In this document: positions 1 through 11,661 of the stretch, piece after piece
How the letters are laid out: each line of letters begins with the position of its first letter
How positions within the stretch are numbered: the stretch's first letter is position 1
From: Pezizomycotina sp. ARF18
Lineage: Eukaryota > Ascomycota
Length of the DNA stretch: 64,000 nt
NCBI GenBank assembly: GCA_002224055.1
Contig: AZLU01000011.1
Span: 18,501 to 82,500, forward strand
Direction of reading: 5' to 3'
The notes under the pieces: generated by a model
The model's input: only the letters and a program-made list of their open reading frames with translations
The model's database searches: none
Told to the model about the DNA's origin: nothing
Made by a program: the position numbers and the translations under genes

Positions 1-107
1 ATTTCTTACGAGGTATTGCTCCGGCTGAGAACCGATTTGATTCAGTATCCCGAGATTTATTAATAGCTTGCGGAATAATGGAAGCGCTTCTCGCTCGAGC
101 TCTTCGA

Positions 108-402
108 TTACGAAGTAGCCACCCGCTTTCCAGCGTTAGTGATAGTAGCTGTTTCATTGGTAGGAACCTGAATAGCAGCTGCAGAGTTCTCAGCCGTTGC
201 TGGACGAGCAGGAGTGACATGTGGTTGCGCTGCGGCTTTCACTGTGCTTTTCGGTACCGGAGAGGAGCTAGTCGCTTGATCAATAGTGCAATAGCACCGC
301 CAAAAGCTGTATACCGCGCATTTTCTGTGTTCCAGTACTTTATGGTCTTTCTGATTGTCCGAAGTAAACGAGACAGTTCGCCACGGTCGTCTGAGACAGA
401 GA
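108..402 (-). CDS. unrecognised protein, 3' exon only
   Basis: Reading right to left, an exon seems to begin after a 'gaatag' acceptor near 403. It gives SVSDDRGELSRLL, RKTIKYWNTENARYTAFGG and a short hydrophobic patch AIALLI. After one frame change near 265 it continues through a Thr/Ala/Pro-rich tail (VKAAAQPHVTPARPAT) to a TAA at 108-110. Two frames that join into one amphipathic-then-low-complexity protein are more convincing than the opposite-strand reading, which is Ser/Arg-rich and featureless. No domain is recognised. The upstream exon was not found, so the start is unknown. The single frame break fits the one-base losses seen across the window. Confidence 0.45.
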
Positions 403-1447
403 CGCTAGCTATTCAATTCCATGACGAGCATTATATTCACCGTTCCATGCGCTGTTCTAGAACCTCATATGGACTGCTTTAATGACGTGCAAGAAAAACC
501 TTTGACGAGGTCCAGATTTAGATTCCTAGGAATTAGCTTTACCTATAGCCGGCCAGTAACCATAAGACATTTAAGGTACGGGAGAATAAATTCTATGATG
601 CACAAGCTTCCGAATCCAACTGTTCGAGAATATCTCGAGCCACATCAAGTGCAAACCATCCTCAAAGCCATAATTCGTTTACACCTATTTCTAGGTCCCC
701 CTTCCGTGGATTTTTTTACATTGGAGCCTCGCGTAGGTATTGAATACAGCGGAATACAGCGAAAGCCTACTGTTCTATCAATGATCTCTCACAGAGCAAA
801 CTTATGTATTTTGTGGCATCGCGGTGGTACATAGGCATGGTCGTATCATGATTAGTTAACTTGGCTCAAAAACACAACCTACTAGCAGAATGGAGCGAGA
901 TACCAACTTGTACTTTAATGCCTTAAGGAAAACCAAAAATTGTAATACGACAACCTGAACCACGAATAATCCTCCGCTTTCCCAGGAAACAGAATTAAAG
1001 CTAGACTTATACCAAACCTTATTCTTTATAATAATAAAATACTAAGCGTGATAGAAAAAAGAAAAATTCTCGTGGCGCTTATTTTTTGTTCCCAAGTTAA
1101 CAGCGACCAGTATTGGTTTAACACCACGTCAATAGAGGCCTAAAACTGGTACTATAAATATTTCATAGTATTTTCTGATCAACTTACATCATAAAACGGT
1201 TGCGATTCATTCTTCCCGCCATTAGAGAATCATAAATTTAATGTCTTATACGAGCGATATACTTTCGCGATATTACGGTAGTATCTAGTTAGCGCCGGTA
1301 CTATAGCATTACATAGGAGAAAAAAAAAAAACCACGAGATTGTCCCGAGACTTAAATTCCGCACAATATATAATGAGAAGATGCAATTCGCATGAAAAAA
1401 TAAAAATAATGCAAAAACGCTGTCTCATCTGTTACTTAAAATAATAT
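403..1447. other. no gene seen
   Basis: AT-rich intergenic sequence with an A-run at about 1320-1331. One open frame (421-834, +) gives no recognisable protein and has no promoter or intron context. I see nothing I can support here. Confidence 0.5.
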
Positions 1448-1967
1448 CACTGATGATTAGTTCATCCGGGCAGTTCAATGCCTTTTTCAGAGTGGCTACT
1501 AACGGAATCGGGTGCGTCTGTCTCGCAGGTACGTCGATGACATTAGCGACACTTTACAGTCTCGCAGGCAACGTTCTTGAACAGCAAAGCAAGCGTCCAA
1601 CCGGAAAGCAGCCTCGCCCCACGCGGCCTCAGCAGTGTTAAAGACATCGCAAAGCTCAAGGCCGAGGTTAAAATCTGGTACAATGGCCTCCAAAGGACTT
1701 TTTTCCCTTAAGGGATGACATTTTGAATATGGAAGGCAACGACTTTATGAAGACGATGTGGAGAAGGCTTCCAAGCTGTTACAAACACACATCGTTTTTA
1801 ACCTTGGCATGCTCGAAAAAGATCTGGACGCGCGTAACCCAAGCCGATCTTGGTACTCACGAGGTGAGGGCAAATACGCCGTGCTAGAGAAGCAGTGGAC
1901 TGACGGAAAGGCGAAGATTGACAAGGACGTCGAGAGCCTTTCTAACATGATTTACAGCAATAAATAA
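1448..1967 (+). pseudogene. unrecognised helical protein, interrupted
   Basis: Three reading-frame segments on the plus strand join into one plausible protein. The first is an N-terminal stretch from about 1453. The second contains LSSVKDIAKLKAEVKIWYNG (about 1630-1705). The third is a charged helical C-terminus from about 1750 with ASKLLQTHIVFNLGMLEKDL and KIDKDVESLSNMIY, ending TAA at 1965-1967. A possible intron separates the second and third. The composition (regular Lys/Glu/Leu spacing) suggests a helical or coiled-coil soluble protein, and no family is recognised. As written it needs at least one single-base frame change. Its right neighbour is a low-complexity repeat, so the gene stands alone. 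Confidence 0.45.
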
Positions 1968-2041
1968 GATATTGTTAAGGAGGATTAGGGCAGATAGAGC
2001 TATATCACTCGGTAGGAAGACTGAGACTAGACTATATCGTG

Positions 2042-2170
2042 CTTTTTTTGTTTTAATTTTTAATTTTTAATTTTAATTTTTAATTTTTAATTTTTAATTT
2101 TTAATTTTTAATTTTTAATTTTTAATTTTTCTTTTTCTTTTTCCTTTTTCTTTTTCTTTTTCTTTTTTCT
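2042..2170. repeat. compound microsatellite (AATTTTT)n / (CTTTTT)n
   Basis: About twelve copies of a 7-bp TTTTTAA unit, some one T short, run directly into about seven CTTTTT units. All the pyrimidines are on one strand. It lies between the unrecognised gene on the left and the first short F-box copy. Confidence 0.9.
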
Positions 2171-2587
2171 TGCCGTTGTAGGCCGCGGGTTCGAGGGGCA
2201 TCGGAGTATCTCTAGATAAACTTGAACCAATAGATCGCTATAGACATTGTACGATCATTCTTATCGTTGGTATTTCATACACTTGGACAAAGGCTGTTAA
2301 CTTGTGATATTTTTTTTGCCCCTTCGCCAACGATGGGACGTGCAACGCGTTTCGCGTTTCGATTTGTATTACCCCACTTTGCTGAGTCAATCGCAGTTCG
2401 AAAAGCCTCAGGCCCATCAGATGCCTCGTCGCAATCTCAGCCTCCTCGAAGAATCCAGTTTTATATCTCACTTTATAGACCTAATTAAAGCTTCCTCATT
2501 GTCTTTTCGTCATCCGTCACTGTTCCCAGCAGCTCCGCAGCAACGCACTTCATTCGAGCTTCAAATTTCTCCCAGCCAATTACCGCG

Positions 2588-3172
2588 ATGGACACTCTCC
2601 CGACCGAGATTCTCATCTCCATCTTTTCCTACCTCGAGGCTCCTCCTACTACGACCTGAAACTCAACCTCCCTGCCGTTTGCAGTCGTTTCCGCTCCGTC
2701 CTATCTTCCAACATAACACGTACCGGTGATCTAGATATCGCCCTCTTCCGCGACACCCCCGATGTATCAAGGCTTCCTTTCGCGACGAAGACGATTACAC
2801 CACCCATCCCGCTTTCGAAGTCCTAGACTATTTCTTCACCGGGAATCTCTCGGACGTTGTGTTCACGGGTCTCAACGGGAAACGTAACTGGAAACTAACG
2901 GACACTTCCGTCGCGGCTGAAAATGCTATTTCTCCGGCGGTAAACAAGATCCACCTCTTGTATAACAAAGCCTACGTCGACGAGATAGAGAATCCCGGAG
3001 GGGTTAAAGTTCTGGATGTCATAAACTCGGTCGTCGAGTTTTTCAACGATGCTGGGACGAAGTTTGGGGTTTTTACAAGTGGAGCGGCATGATTTACGTC
3101 GGCGTAGAATCCGGGGGAAAGGTTATCATGGTGCTCGGCTCATTCGAGAGGACTGAACCACCGGCTTATTAA
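2588..3172 (+). pseudogene. short F-box protein, copy A1, frameshifted
   Basis: It starts MDTLPTEILISIFSYLE, a clear F-box opening. The frame breaks near 2645, where the continuation is YYDLKLNLPAVCSRFRSVL. It breaks again near 2770, giving SFRDEDDYTTHPAFEVLDYF and then VAAENAISPAVNKIHLLYNK and VKVLDVINSVVEFF. A third break near 3085 is followed by WSGMIYVGVESGGKVIM and TAA. Joined, the protein would be about 195 residues. It lines up along its whole length with the intact gene at 48147-48761 (IARENALSPAL, VTVMDVVKAM, WDKIGYLKIENGDV). The family role is an SCF ubiquitin-ligase adaptor binding Skp1 through the F-box; the C-terminal part is unknown. The breaks look like single-base losses, so sequencing error is possible. 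Confidence 0.8.
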
Positions 3173-3499
3173 AAAGATTTGTGGAGGAAATCTTCTTTTG
3201 TCAATACACCGAGGCATAGCTTTTGAGCCTATGGAACCTCGTTCTCCTATGATCTCATCGATTCTGCAACTAATTAATCAACTCTTCCTTTATTAACTTC
3301 TTTACTTCACGTCCCAAGTACTTGTCCAAATCCGCGAAAAGGTAAACTATGGAAGCCTATTTTACTAAGAGAAATCATACGCATATTTTTACCCTATATC
3401 GTCGTAAGCGTCGACAATTCTTACGATCTACTAGTATCTATCGCGAAAAGATACAGGGTTGTGCATCCTTGCTAGAATTCTTCCTGCGCGATCGCAGAC

Positions 3500-3823
3500 T
3501 CAGAGTTTTATTTTACTGATGGAGATGTCTGTCACCCTACCTAAGAAGTCGCAAGAGATCAAGTCGAGAGCAGGCTGTAATTCGATATCAATATTGCGGT
3601 TGGAGACAGTGTCTAGGGCTGGAGCATCGCGGAAGAGGAGCCTGACGATCTTTGAGGGGGAGCTTTCGGAGGATCGCCGCAAAAATGAACGAAATTTGCG
3701 ACAAATACGCTGCAATCGCTTCAGGTCGATGTAGGACAGATTTTCGAGGATCAATAAGAGTATCTCTGATGGAAGGTCTACGACATGAAGCTCCTGTGAT
3801 GGCATATTTTCCATTGTTGTCAT
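3500..3823 (-). pseudogene. short F-box protein, copy A2, truncated
   Basis: This copy is inverted between copies A1 and A3. After a 15-residue leader it has a full F-box (LPSEILLLILENLSYIDLKR, then ICRKFRSFLRR). It continues with RLLFRDAPALDTVS and LQPALDLISCDFLGRVTDIS, which match A1 (ALFRDTPDVS; THPAFEVLDYFFTGNLSDVV). It stops at about 107 residues, where the intact relative runs to 204, and I could not find the missing C-terminal half downstream. It could make a stand-alone F-box peptide or be a 3'-deleted pseudogene. The F-box itself is complete, which sets it apart from A1 and A3. Confidence 0.75.
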
Positions 3824-4084
3824 ACCAGGAGCTTGTTATTTTGTTTCTTTCTGTAAATTCCTGTTTTTTTCCCTTTCGTTTTTTTTTTTTTGCCGATTGC
3901 CAGCAGCGATCGGCGACAAAGTTACATGCGGGATTGAGTCATCGGCTCACCGCAGAGCTCAATATTTCAAAAGCTTGACTGTTTCCCACGGACGTAGCCA
4001 CTTAGATCTTTTCATCTTCATCCTCTTCTCGTAGAGTTTTAGTGAATTCAAGTAATATTTTGCGGCTCTCTTTTGCCAATCGTA

Positions 4085-4687
4085 ATGACAATGCAGCGTC
4101 TCGGCTCCTTCCCCCCAGAACTCCTCTTACCTATCTTTAGCTACCTCGATTACTCCGACCTGAAACTCCGTGTCCGCTCGTCTGCCGAAAGTTCCACAAC
4201 CTCCTGCAGAAGGCCTCGCCGACTCCGCGTCCAAATTGACGAAATTCTATTCAGAGACGCCCCGCGACATCGCGCCGGAAGACCGCGGTTACACTACATC
4301 ATGAGTTAGTCAATCTGGATTGGTCCTACACTACCGATGTAAATGACGTTTCCCTCAAGCGCGGAGAAGATAAGGAGGAGAAAAACGAGGAGTCTCGGAA
4401 GAAGATCAAGCTCGTGGACACACCCCTCGCGCGCGAAAATATTTCGTCACCGTCGGCCAAGACGGCGGTGTATCATATGACGACCATGGACGGCCCGACC
4501 CGGACTTAAAAATCACCGGAACAGGGACGGTGGAGCTGTTACGATCCTCGACGTAATGAGCGCTGTTGCCCTAGATGGTGTTAAAACCAGCTGGGAAAAA
4601 ATCAAATGGGCGATAATGGAATGGGACGGTGTAGAAAAGGCCGAGATTGTGGAAAACGTTTACATCTCTACGATGAATTCCATCTAG
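4085..4687 (+). pseudogene. short F-box protein, copy A3, frameshifted
   Basis: It opens MTMQRLGSFPPELLLPIFSY and LDYSDLKL. A frame break near 4172 gives VCRKFHNLLQKASP, and after another, DEILFRDAP. Then come an acidic/basic linker (KEEKNEESRKKIKLVDTP), LARENISSPSAKTAVYHM, and after a break near 4525 GAVTILDVMSAVA, WEKIKWAIMEWDGVEKAEIV and TAG. The order and motifs equal those of A1 and of the intact copy at 48147, with a longer charged linker. At least three frame corrections are needed. The start is the first ATG of the F-box frame. The ATG three codons further on (MQRL) could also serve. Confidence 0.78.
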
Positions 4688-5156
4688 ATGATTCGTACAG
4701 GATGTAAATATCGCTGAGGATTGGCGTACTGGAGCCAATTTCGTTTTCTAAATCCTTGAAAACAGAAGCGGTTGGAGGTTTATAGTCTGGACGGGTATTC
4801 AATTATACAAATGTATAAATACATACTCTGAGTCGCGGGAGGACTGTATTATCGATCTTCTAGACGGCACGATGCATACCAATATATAGGGGTCTTCAAG
4901 TTATGCAGCAATTGTTATTTTATTTTTGTTTGTAATTTTGAAGACTTCTTTGATCATTGTTTTCTCAGCTATACCGCCTTTGTGTTATTCCGATTTCCTG
5001 TTGTTTCTTTGATCTCCCTTTTGTATAATTTGTTTTCCCTGTTGTTTTGTCTCACCTCAACTTAATTTTTCCCCCTTCTTCTTAAGTATTATAATATTTA
5101 GAAGCAAAAGAGTTTGAACCATTTCCTCAGCAGTAATAAAATCCCAAATGTCATCT
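4688..5156. other. T-rich intergenic stretch
   Basis: It is strongly T-rich on the plus strand between 4915 and 5090. No coding frame, repeat unit or RNA gene is seen. Confidence 0.5.
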
Positions 5157-5545
5157 ACCTTTCAGTAAATTTCAAATTAAATTCCTCTGAAGAAAGCGAA
5201 ATGTTCTATTTCGCTTCCCTAATCTTTAGCCGTTTTCCTATTAGCAAACGATACATTTTATTTTATAAGGATCTTCGCGATGATCGAACGAGCGCTCATA
5301 GAACCAGGGGACGCCCGATGCATAAATACGGACCTAGTTATACTATTAGTAAGCTCAAAGTCGGATTCCAATCTTGCGAAAGTACAGTTGCAGTGGATAC
5401 GTACACCTCCAAATGGCGCGAAGGAGCTCTTGTCCTTAACGTCTTCAGTATCTGAGTACTAACGCTTAGGCTTGAAGGCTTTAGCATTAGTATAAACGTT
5501 CTCGCCTAAATATATTCTTAATTAGTTAATACTTTTTCAATATTT
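5157..5545 (-). pseudogene. cytochrome P450 3' relic, heavily decayed
   Basis: The sequence aligns base by base with the 3' end of the P450 at 7031-7435, in the same orientation. Matches include the heme-loop region near 5310-5345, the PERW-region counterpart around 5455-5500 and the branch-site-like 'aattagttaa' at about 5520. The reading frame is destroyed. In the first 48 aligned bases I count about twelve mismatches, nine of which are C or G in the better copy against T or A here. This fits RIP-type or deamination decay of a duplicate. No other part of the P450 was found further right, so only the last quarter of the gene was duplicated or survives. Confidence 0.7.
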
Positions 5546-7030
5546 TCCCTTTAGAAAAGAAAAGAAAAGGGATATTAAGGGAGAGGGAATAATAATACGT
5601 ATTTATTATAATAGGTTACTAAGGATAGACGACCGTGATGTTTCCTAGAATATAAGTACCATTTATAGAAATCCCTTTAGGTAGAGTTAGGTAGGGAGAT
5701 AAGCTAAGATCAGAAATAGAGGCAGAGCGATTTATTTATAAGGCGTTAAGGTATCCTATAGTCTATAACATTTATAGGGATATAGCTAGATTATCAGCAC
5801 CTCAAGTAGTTCTTCATAGATTTTGGCTGTGTTCAGGATGGTGAGTAAGATTGTTAATACTATTTACCAAAACATACCTTTTTTTACTATTTCTAATAGC
5901 AAATCCGTGCACAACACGCGCTGAAGAGTAACATTGCTCTATCCCAAGAACCACTTCGTACCAAAGAGAATAAAATACTGTGTCCCGAGGGGACTCTTTT
6001 TTCACTTTCCCGAGACCGTTTCTCGCGAAAACGAAGGACCGTGTGCGCAAGAAGGGGAAGGGAACCGACAAAATTTTGTGATTTGTTTTTCTTAAATAGA
6101 TTCCACAAGAAACTGATGAACGGGGACCTCATTGCCCTTTTAACCTCTTTCAAAAACAAAAAAAAAAAAAAACACACATTAAGTTTATATCTACATACTT
6201 ATAACAACACCGTCGCTTAATCCCGACCACTAGGAATTAACTTTTCTTTCCACACTTGTTCCAACTGCTATCTACACTCTATAAAATTTAACATCTGTTT
6301 ATATGCCCCTAAAACTGACATACACACGTTCGACGAGAAAAACAAATTGTTCCAACTTGTATCCCACATACAAATGCTACCTGCGAATGCATAGTCCAGA
6401 TCAAAATTTGGGTCCAGCGACTATCTCGCCGTAAATTTTGCCCATGGGCCCGTTTATAACCTGCCTGGACCAAAATTGAAAACGGGTACTGTACCCATAC
6501 AACTAGACACTTTCTACTTCATTGGAGGGTCCTCCGATGTCTCCCTATGTTACCAGCCTTCCCACCTCCTGGGAAGGACCCCACTCTTATAACGGCTCAG
6601 TTACGGTACCCCCCTCCTGGGTACTCCCTGTCTACGCTATCGCGATCGCTAGTACCATCCCGCAAGCGGTCCCTTGAGTTCCTGGGCCCAGCCCTTTATA
6701 AGGAATCTTATAATAAGGGCTAGGATTAAACTGCGTTCTACTATTCTAGGGGGCTATATGCGGGTAGATCGAGAAAAATTAACCTAAACCGCGTCGACCC
6801 ACCGGGTAAACTTACTTACAGAGCCTTTGCCTAACAGGCTTAATCGGCGGTGACTAACCTTAAAACCCGACTCGGACCGACCATGTAGAACACTATAGCT
6901 AATAATAGCTATATTATAAAATTATAAAATTAATGAGTTATTTTTATATTATAGCTTAATATTATAGTTTTGGCGGGTAATTTAAGAAATGTTTGAACAA
7001 TTTTACCATGTTTAAAACCCGCCAATTCAT
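5546..7030. other. AT-rich, possibly decayed mobile-element sequence
   Basis: It has three textures: purine-rich AT sequence (5550-5800), mixed sequence, then GC-richer 'gggtac/ctcctggg' sequence (6480-6700) falling into a very AT-rich block (6890-6980). This mosaic is typical of mutated transposon remnants, but no terminal repeats or transposase reading were identified. A short minus/plus-neutral frame at about 5700-5845 (+) reads SEIEAERFIYKALRYP, which faintly recalls fungal kinase fragments. I do not call it a gene. Confidence 0.35.
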
Positions 7031-8812
7031 TTACCTTTCAATAAACCTCAAGTTGAACTCCTCCGGGCAGAGCGAAAAACGCTGCCTAGCCTCGACGATA
7101 CTCTTGCCCGTCTCTCCATCGGCAAAGGAAACATCGTACTGCAACAGTATCTTGGAGATGAGTGTGCGGGCGTTCATCAAAGCAAGCGAACGACCAATGC
7201 ACCCGTATGGACCTACGTAGTTCCGTCAGTAATTTCAGGATCAGTCTCCGATCTTTAAAAGAAGGGGGAACAAAAGATGCAACGTGGATTGAACACGTAC
7301 CGGCACCAAAGGCCCGAAGGCAGTCTTTTCTTTGACTCCATCTGATCCCGGATACCAACGTTCGGGAATGAATGCATTAGCGTTGGGGTAAATGTCCTCA
7401 GCTAAAGAGTTTACTTGATTAGTTAAAATATCTTCGGTTTATGTTTCCTAGAGAAAAGGAGGATCAAACTCAAAGTGAAATCGATACGCACTTTTACCGA
7501 TAGCACCTTGGGGACAAATAACCGTCGTGTTGCCGGGAACGAAAGTGTCACCAACATAAATACCTTCCGGAGGAGTAAGACGCGGCAAGTAACTAGGAAT
7601 CGGGGAATGAAGGCGGAGTGTCTCGTTGATCACAGCATTGAGGTGCTCCATACGCTGCAATTCCTGATGGGAGACCTGACCAGTTTTATCGACACATTTG
7701 AGCAATTCCTCGTAAATTTTAGCTCTATGTTCGGGATGACAGGCAAGCTCGTAGAAGATGCTGGTGAGTGCGCCGGATGTAGTATCACTATCGAGTTTGT
7801 CAGCCTCTTCTAATCGTACCTCCAATAGTGACTGTCGGATGTTGGCACTTGTAGGATCTTACCTTCCCGCAATGATGACCGTCAGCGGATCTAATTGAAG
7901 TTGACGTTCCTGTTCCGGGGTGGGTTAACTTTTTGTACGGTTCCAGGAGCGTGCTCATAATATCGGGGACATCCGGGGTGATCTATCGTATCATGATGTC
8001 AGTAACTCGGTTGTGATATTCCATCATGTTTGTTCAGAAGGAATGGGATTCCCTACCTTTCTCCTCTCGCCCAGCTGCTCACCGCAATAATCCTGGAACC
8101 CCCACCAGTCTTTGGCCAACCCGGGATGGCGTTGAACGTCCTCAAAAACCACGGAGGGAACATGTGCCCAGTAGCCGCAAACCCGTTGTGGAAAAGCTTA
8201 ATGGCCCAGTGTTTTTCGCTAGACGCAGCATATTGAAGGACTTCGCGAAGGCGAGGTCACCCATGATGTCGTAGGTGTACAGGTTGAACCACGTGGTGAC
8301 GTTGACCTTGTCCTTATTTCCAGCGATATGAGCCAGCAGCTTATCCTGATAAACAATCATCCTCTCTCCGTACCCCGGAGCGCTTTTTCGCTGAAGGCCG
8401 CACTCTAGATTCTTCGGCGCTTGGCGTGGAAAGCTTGGTCTCTCGTGGTGCTGAGGGAAGTGGAAGGGAGAAGATCGTAGAAAAGACCCTTTCTGCACTT
8501 GGAACCGTGGCCGTAGATGATATTGTACGCCTTGGGGTGGATTATCGACGAATCGTTGGAGCCAATGCGGACAAATTCGCCGTATTTCGCGTGGAGGTTT
8601 TCGATGTGCTTATATGCCATCTTGTCACGTACGTGATAGGGGAACCAGAGGCTGCTAACCTTTGCACCAAAAGCGCCGGGGAACTTTTTAAAGGACTGAG
8701 GAAGATACGCCACATGAGGAGAGACGCATAGAGGCTAATAAGATACAGGATGAAAGCCGCAAGTGTTTCTTTAAATGCAGAAGTGAACGAATGCGCTCCA
8801 ATGCAGGTGAGA
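7031..8812 (-). pseudogene. cytochrome P450 monooxygenase, interrupted
   Basis: A heme-thiolate monooxygenase anchored in the ER; substrate unknown. Reading right to left: a membrane anchor (AAFILYLISLYASLLMWRIF), FKKFPGAFGAKVSSLWF, YGEFVRIGSNDSSIIHP, VTTWFNLYTYDIMGDLAFAK, the EHRAKIYEEL region, ETLRLHSP (the ExxR helix), FIPERW (the PERF-type motif) and AFGAG|PYGCIGR (the heme-Cys loop), ending TAA at 7031-7033. The heme loop is split by a clean GT-AG intron at 7213-7300. Another intron with an 'actaat' branch site lies between CPQGAI and AEDIYP. Breaks: TAG at 8405-8407 where RRIWSAAF is expected (TGG to TAG), and single-base frame losses near 8375, 8235, 8120 and 7315. Key catalytic residues are still encoded. 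The stop is probably genuine; the frame losses may be sequencing errors. Confidence 0.88.
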
Positions 8813-10933
8813 GATTTTTCTGCTTGTTCTTAAACTGTGCTTTATCAGGATTTCAAGGATATCCTTCTGAACTTCGTTGTTTGAATATATTTCTGAATGA
8901 GGTCGTTGGAAAATCGTTGGTGAAAAGGTTGTTGAAAATTTGCGACAAATCATTATAAGGGAAAGAAAAAATTCAACGACCGCTAAATTTCGATATTTTA
9001 TACCCATAATTGCCAAAAGGTAAAAAGAGTATTCTAAATGCGCTCTCTGATATTATATTGCCGTTGATTATTAGTGATAGTTAGACCTGGTAATCTTCCT
9101 CTATTTACGTCACCGCTGGATCGAATACAGACAAAGAGCCCTCGAATTATATGTCTAGTGATGGAAATTAGAGTTGAATTGTTCAGAGCACTATATATAT
9201 AACATTATTATCTATGGGTCGGCCTGAGGTCTTGAAAACCAGCCGTCTCGTGGATTGTGCACTAACAACCTCATCCGGTGCAACAATCATAGGCAACACT
9301 TAAGACCAACCTTTGCTTCTACCACCTTCGCTGGCACCTTACACTGAACTGAATAGCTTTTTTGGTCATACTCTTTGTGTTTCCCAAGAGCAATGAGATA
9401 TTTAAGGTGTACTGGCCGGCCTCCGTGGCATGCCAGATGGAAGAGTATAGAAATAATATGTCAAGTAATTACGTAAGTTCTAACTAATTCCTCCTTTTAT
9501 CTTTCTTATTTCTTCCACTAATGTGCTAGGTGTTTCCCCAGCACGCTCATCTGCCCCTGCGTAATCCGCTAGATAGCTGTCAGTAATTTTACCAGTGGAA
9601 CCTCAGGATAGTAAAAGATCCCGATCGTGCAGCGTTTCACCGTAGTATATTCCCAACTGGCGACATTTGGGGCGGGTGGTTTTAAAGGTTTGAAGATATT
9701 GCCTAATTAGGAAATTTTACCGCATCGGGTTCCAAATTTACCCGTACAAAATCGGAATTGACAACCGGTTCAGGATAAATAGATTCCCATGCAGTCCTTC
9801 ATATATGTTCTTCAAATATTAGAATGAGGAGATACGCGCGTTTATCGGCTCTTAGTCTCACCCACGGTGGTTGTACGACTGCTAACGACATGCGGGCCGA
9901 CGTTAGTTAGAGCTAGATGAAGCTACGGAGGGAAGCTCCAGGATAAGCGAACGGACTGGTGAGCGGAAAAGCTGTATGGGAAAGAGGTAGTGGATGAAAG
10001 AACTTCGAAGGTTGGAAAAACGGCACTCGGAAAAACCTCACCAGCATAACGGCTGTGTCCAAAGAAACTACCTCGTACGGTCATTAGAGATCAAGTCTCA
10101 CTTGAGAAACCCGCCCATGAGTATCAGCGATGGGTTTCGAGAGGTACTTGTAGAGACACAATATCGAATGTAGATCTAAAGGAAACTTCAAGCGACCGGC
10201 GCTTACTGTAGCTATCATTAGGTGAAACAAACAAAGGAAATGGTGGTCAGGCATGGGCGCTGTTAGGTAAACTTGAACATATCAAATGCAAAATAGTGTT
10301 GAAAATAAACACAGCAAGGCAGTCAAACTTGAAGATATGGTTCTTATAGAATTGTGAATTTAGTGACTTCGCCTCTCTCCCCTAGAGCCTTCTCAAACCG
10401 TTTCCTTCGGCTTTTATATACAATCGTAACTTCCTTTGCTCCCATTTGACTACTCAGAAAGAGTATGAGTCGGATTGGCATGGCCGCACGGCGAATAAAT
10501 CTGTTGAAAATTTTATGGCCAGATGCTACGAATCTGGCAGGGCATTCCTTTCTTCACTATGTTAAGAGAATTTACCGCCACGGCCCCAAGGACTTTTGCT
10601 TTCTTCCTTACTTTCTCTTTTTCCTTTCATAGAAATTTCTCTCATTTCTTTCTTTGCTCCTCTATTTCTAGTCCGTTCTGTGTTCCTTCTTTACCTTCTC
10701 TGAGCTTTCATTTTTGTATCTACTTAACTCTGGCTTCTTAGCAAATGGATTGTTTACTTTCTTCCTAAAGTTCGGAGATAATCTTTTCGTGATCAATTTA
10801 TATTTCTTCAATTTGTAGCCGTGAGAACTTCACTGCCTGAGAAACCAGATTTGCAGTAAATCCAGCGGCAAATAACTGTACCTCCTCTCTCACCACGAAG
10901 TCAGCCCACAAGAAAACTAATGACATCGACAAA
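8813..10933. other. 2.1 kb without a gene
   Basis: It holds no frame that reads as a protein in either direction. A pyrimidine-rich tract runs from about 10595 to 10740 on the plus strand and could be the leader or promoter side of the next gene. No repeat or RNA gene was recognised. Confidence 0.45.
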
Positions 10934-11661
10934 ATGGACGTAGAAATCAGCCTAGAGTATCCTCGAACGGTCATTGATTCCAGGATAGAAGCTTACTACA
11001 TCCTAGAACACCCCACAAAATACGGCGTTGCCACCGTCATCGTTTTATCCAACGCCTACGAACGCATGCGTCGAGCTCGGGAGCGGATCTTAGGAATGGA
11101 ACACGCAGCTCTTAAGCACTTCATCGACCATGTCCGATACGGTATTATGCCGGACGACTGGGACACCTTTCACGAAGCCTTGGATGAATTTAAGCCTATG
11201 ATGGGGATAGATCTAGAGGAAGGCACCGTTGGTAGCATAGAGGATCGATACTATTGCATGTAGTACGAACTGAAAGAACAGTTGCGTCGATCCGCCGCCT
11301 TTAGGGCCCTCATACACGATATGCCGCGGAAAAGGGCGATGAACATCGCCTGATTGGCGATATACCAAGATAAAGCTGCAAAATTGAAAGAGGGGGCAAT
11401 TGATTGTTCAAGGAGGATGATGACGAGATCTACTGGCATGAGAGGAAAATAAATAAGTATCTAGAATTAGCGGAAGTGCACGAAGCAGATTACAGGGAAG
11501 CTAGGTTGGGCACAAGACGGTGTCAGTTGACAGACAGACCTTGGAGGATGTGTGATGCGGCGCTAAGCATGCACAAGAGATACAGGAGAAGATGTAGGTT
11601 GGAGCCTGCTATTCGGGAGCCTGTCTTTTTAGAATATGATCTCTTCTCACGATGCTTGTAA
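10934..11661 (+). pseudogene. unrecognised charged protein, nonsense-interrupted
   Basis: The reading begins MDVEISLEYPRTVIDSRIEA in a good start context (caaaATGG) and runs 109 residues to a TAG. The same frame continues directly with YELKEQLRRSAAFRALIHDM and PRKRAMNIA to a TGA, then LAIYQDKAAKLKEGAID. After one frame shift near 11404 it goes on with FKEDDDEIYWHERKINKYLE to 11661. The total is about 240 residues, highly charged and mostly helical. No domain is recognised. Two in-frame stops plus a frame shift point to a decaying gene rather than one sequencing slip. A stop-terminated 109-residue product remains possible. Confidence 0.5.

Noticed and set aside
6993-7220. Plus-strand frame opposite the P450 heme region (and its counterpart at 5114-5455)
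   Set aside because: These are antisense shadows of the P450 3' exon; their similarity to each other comes from the duplicated P450.
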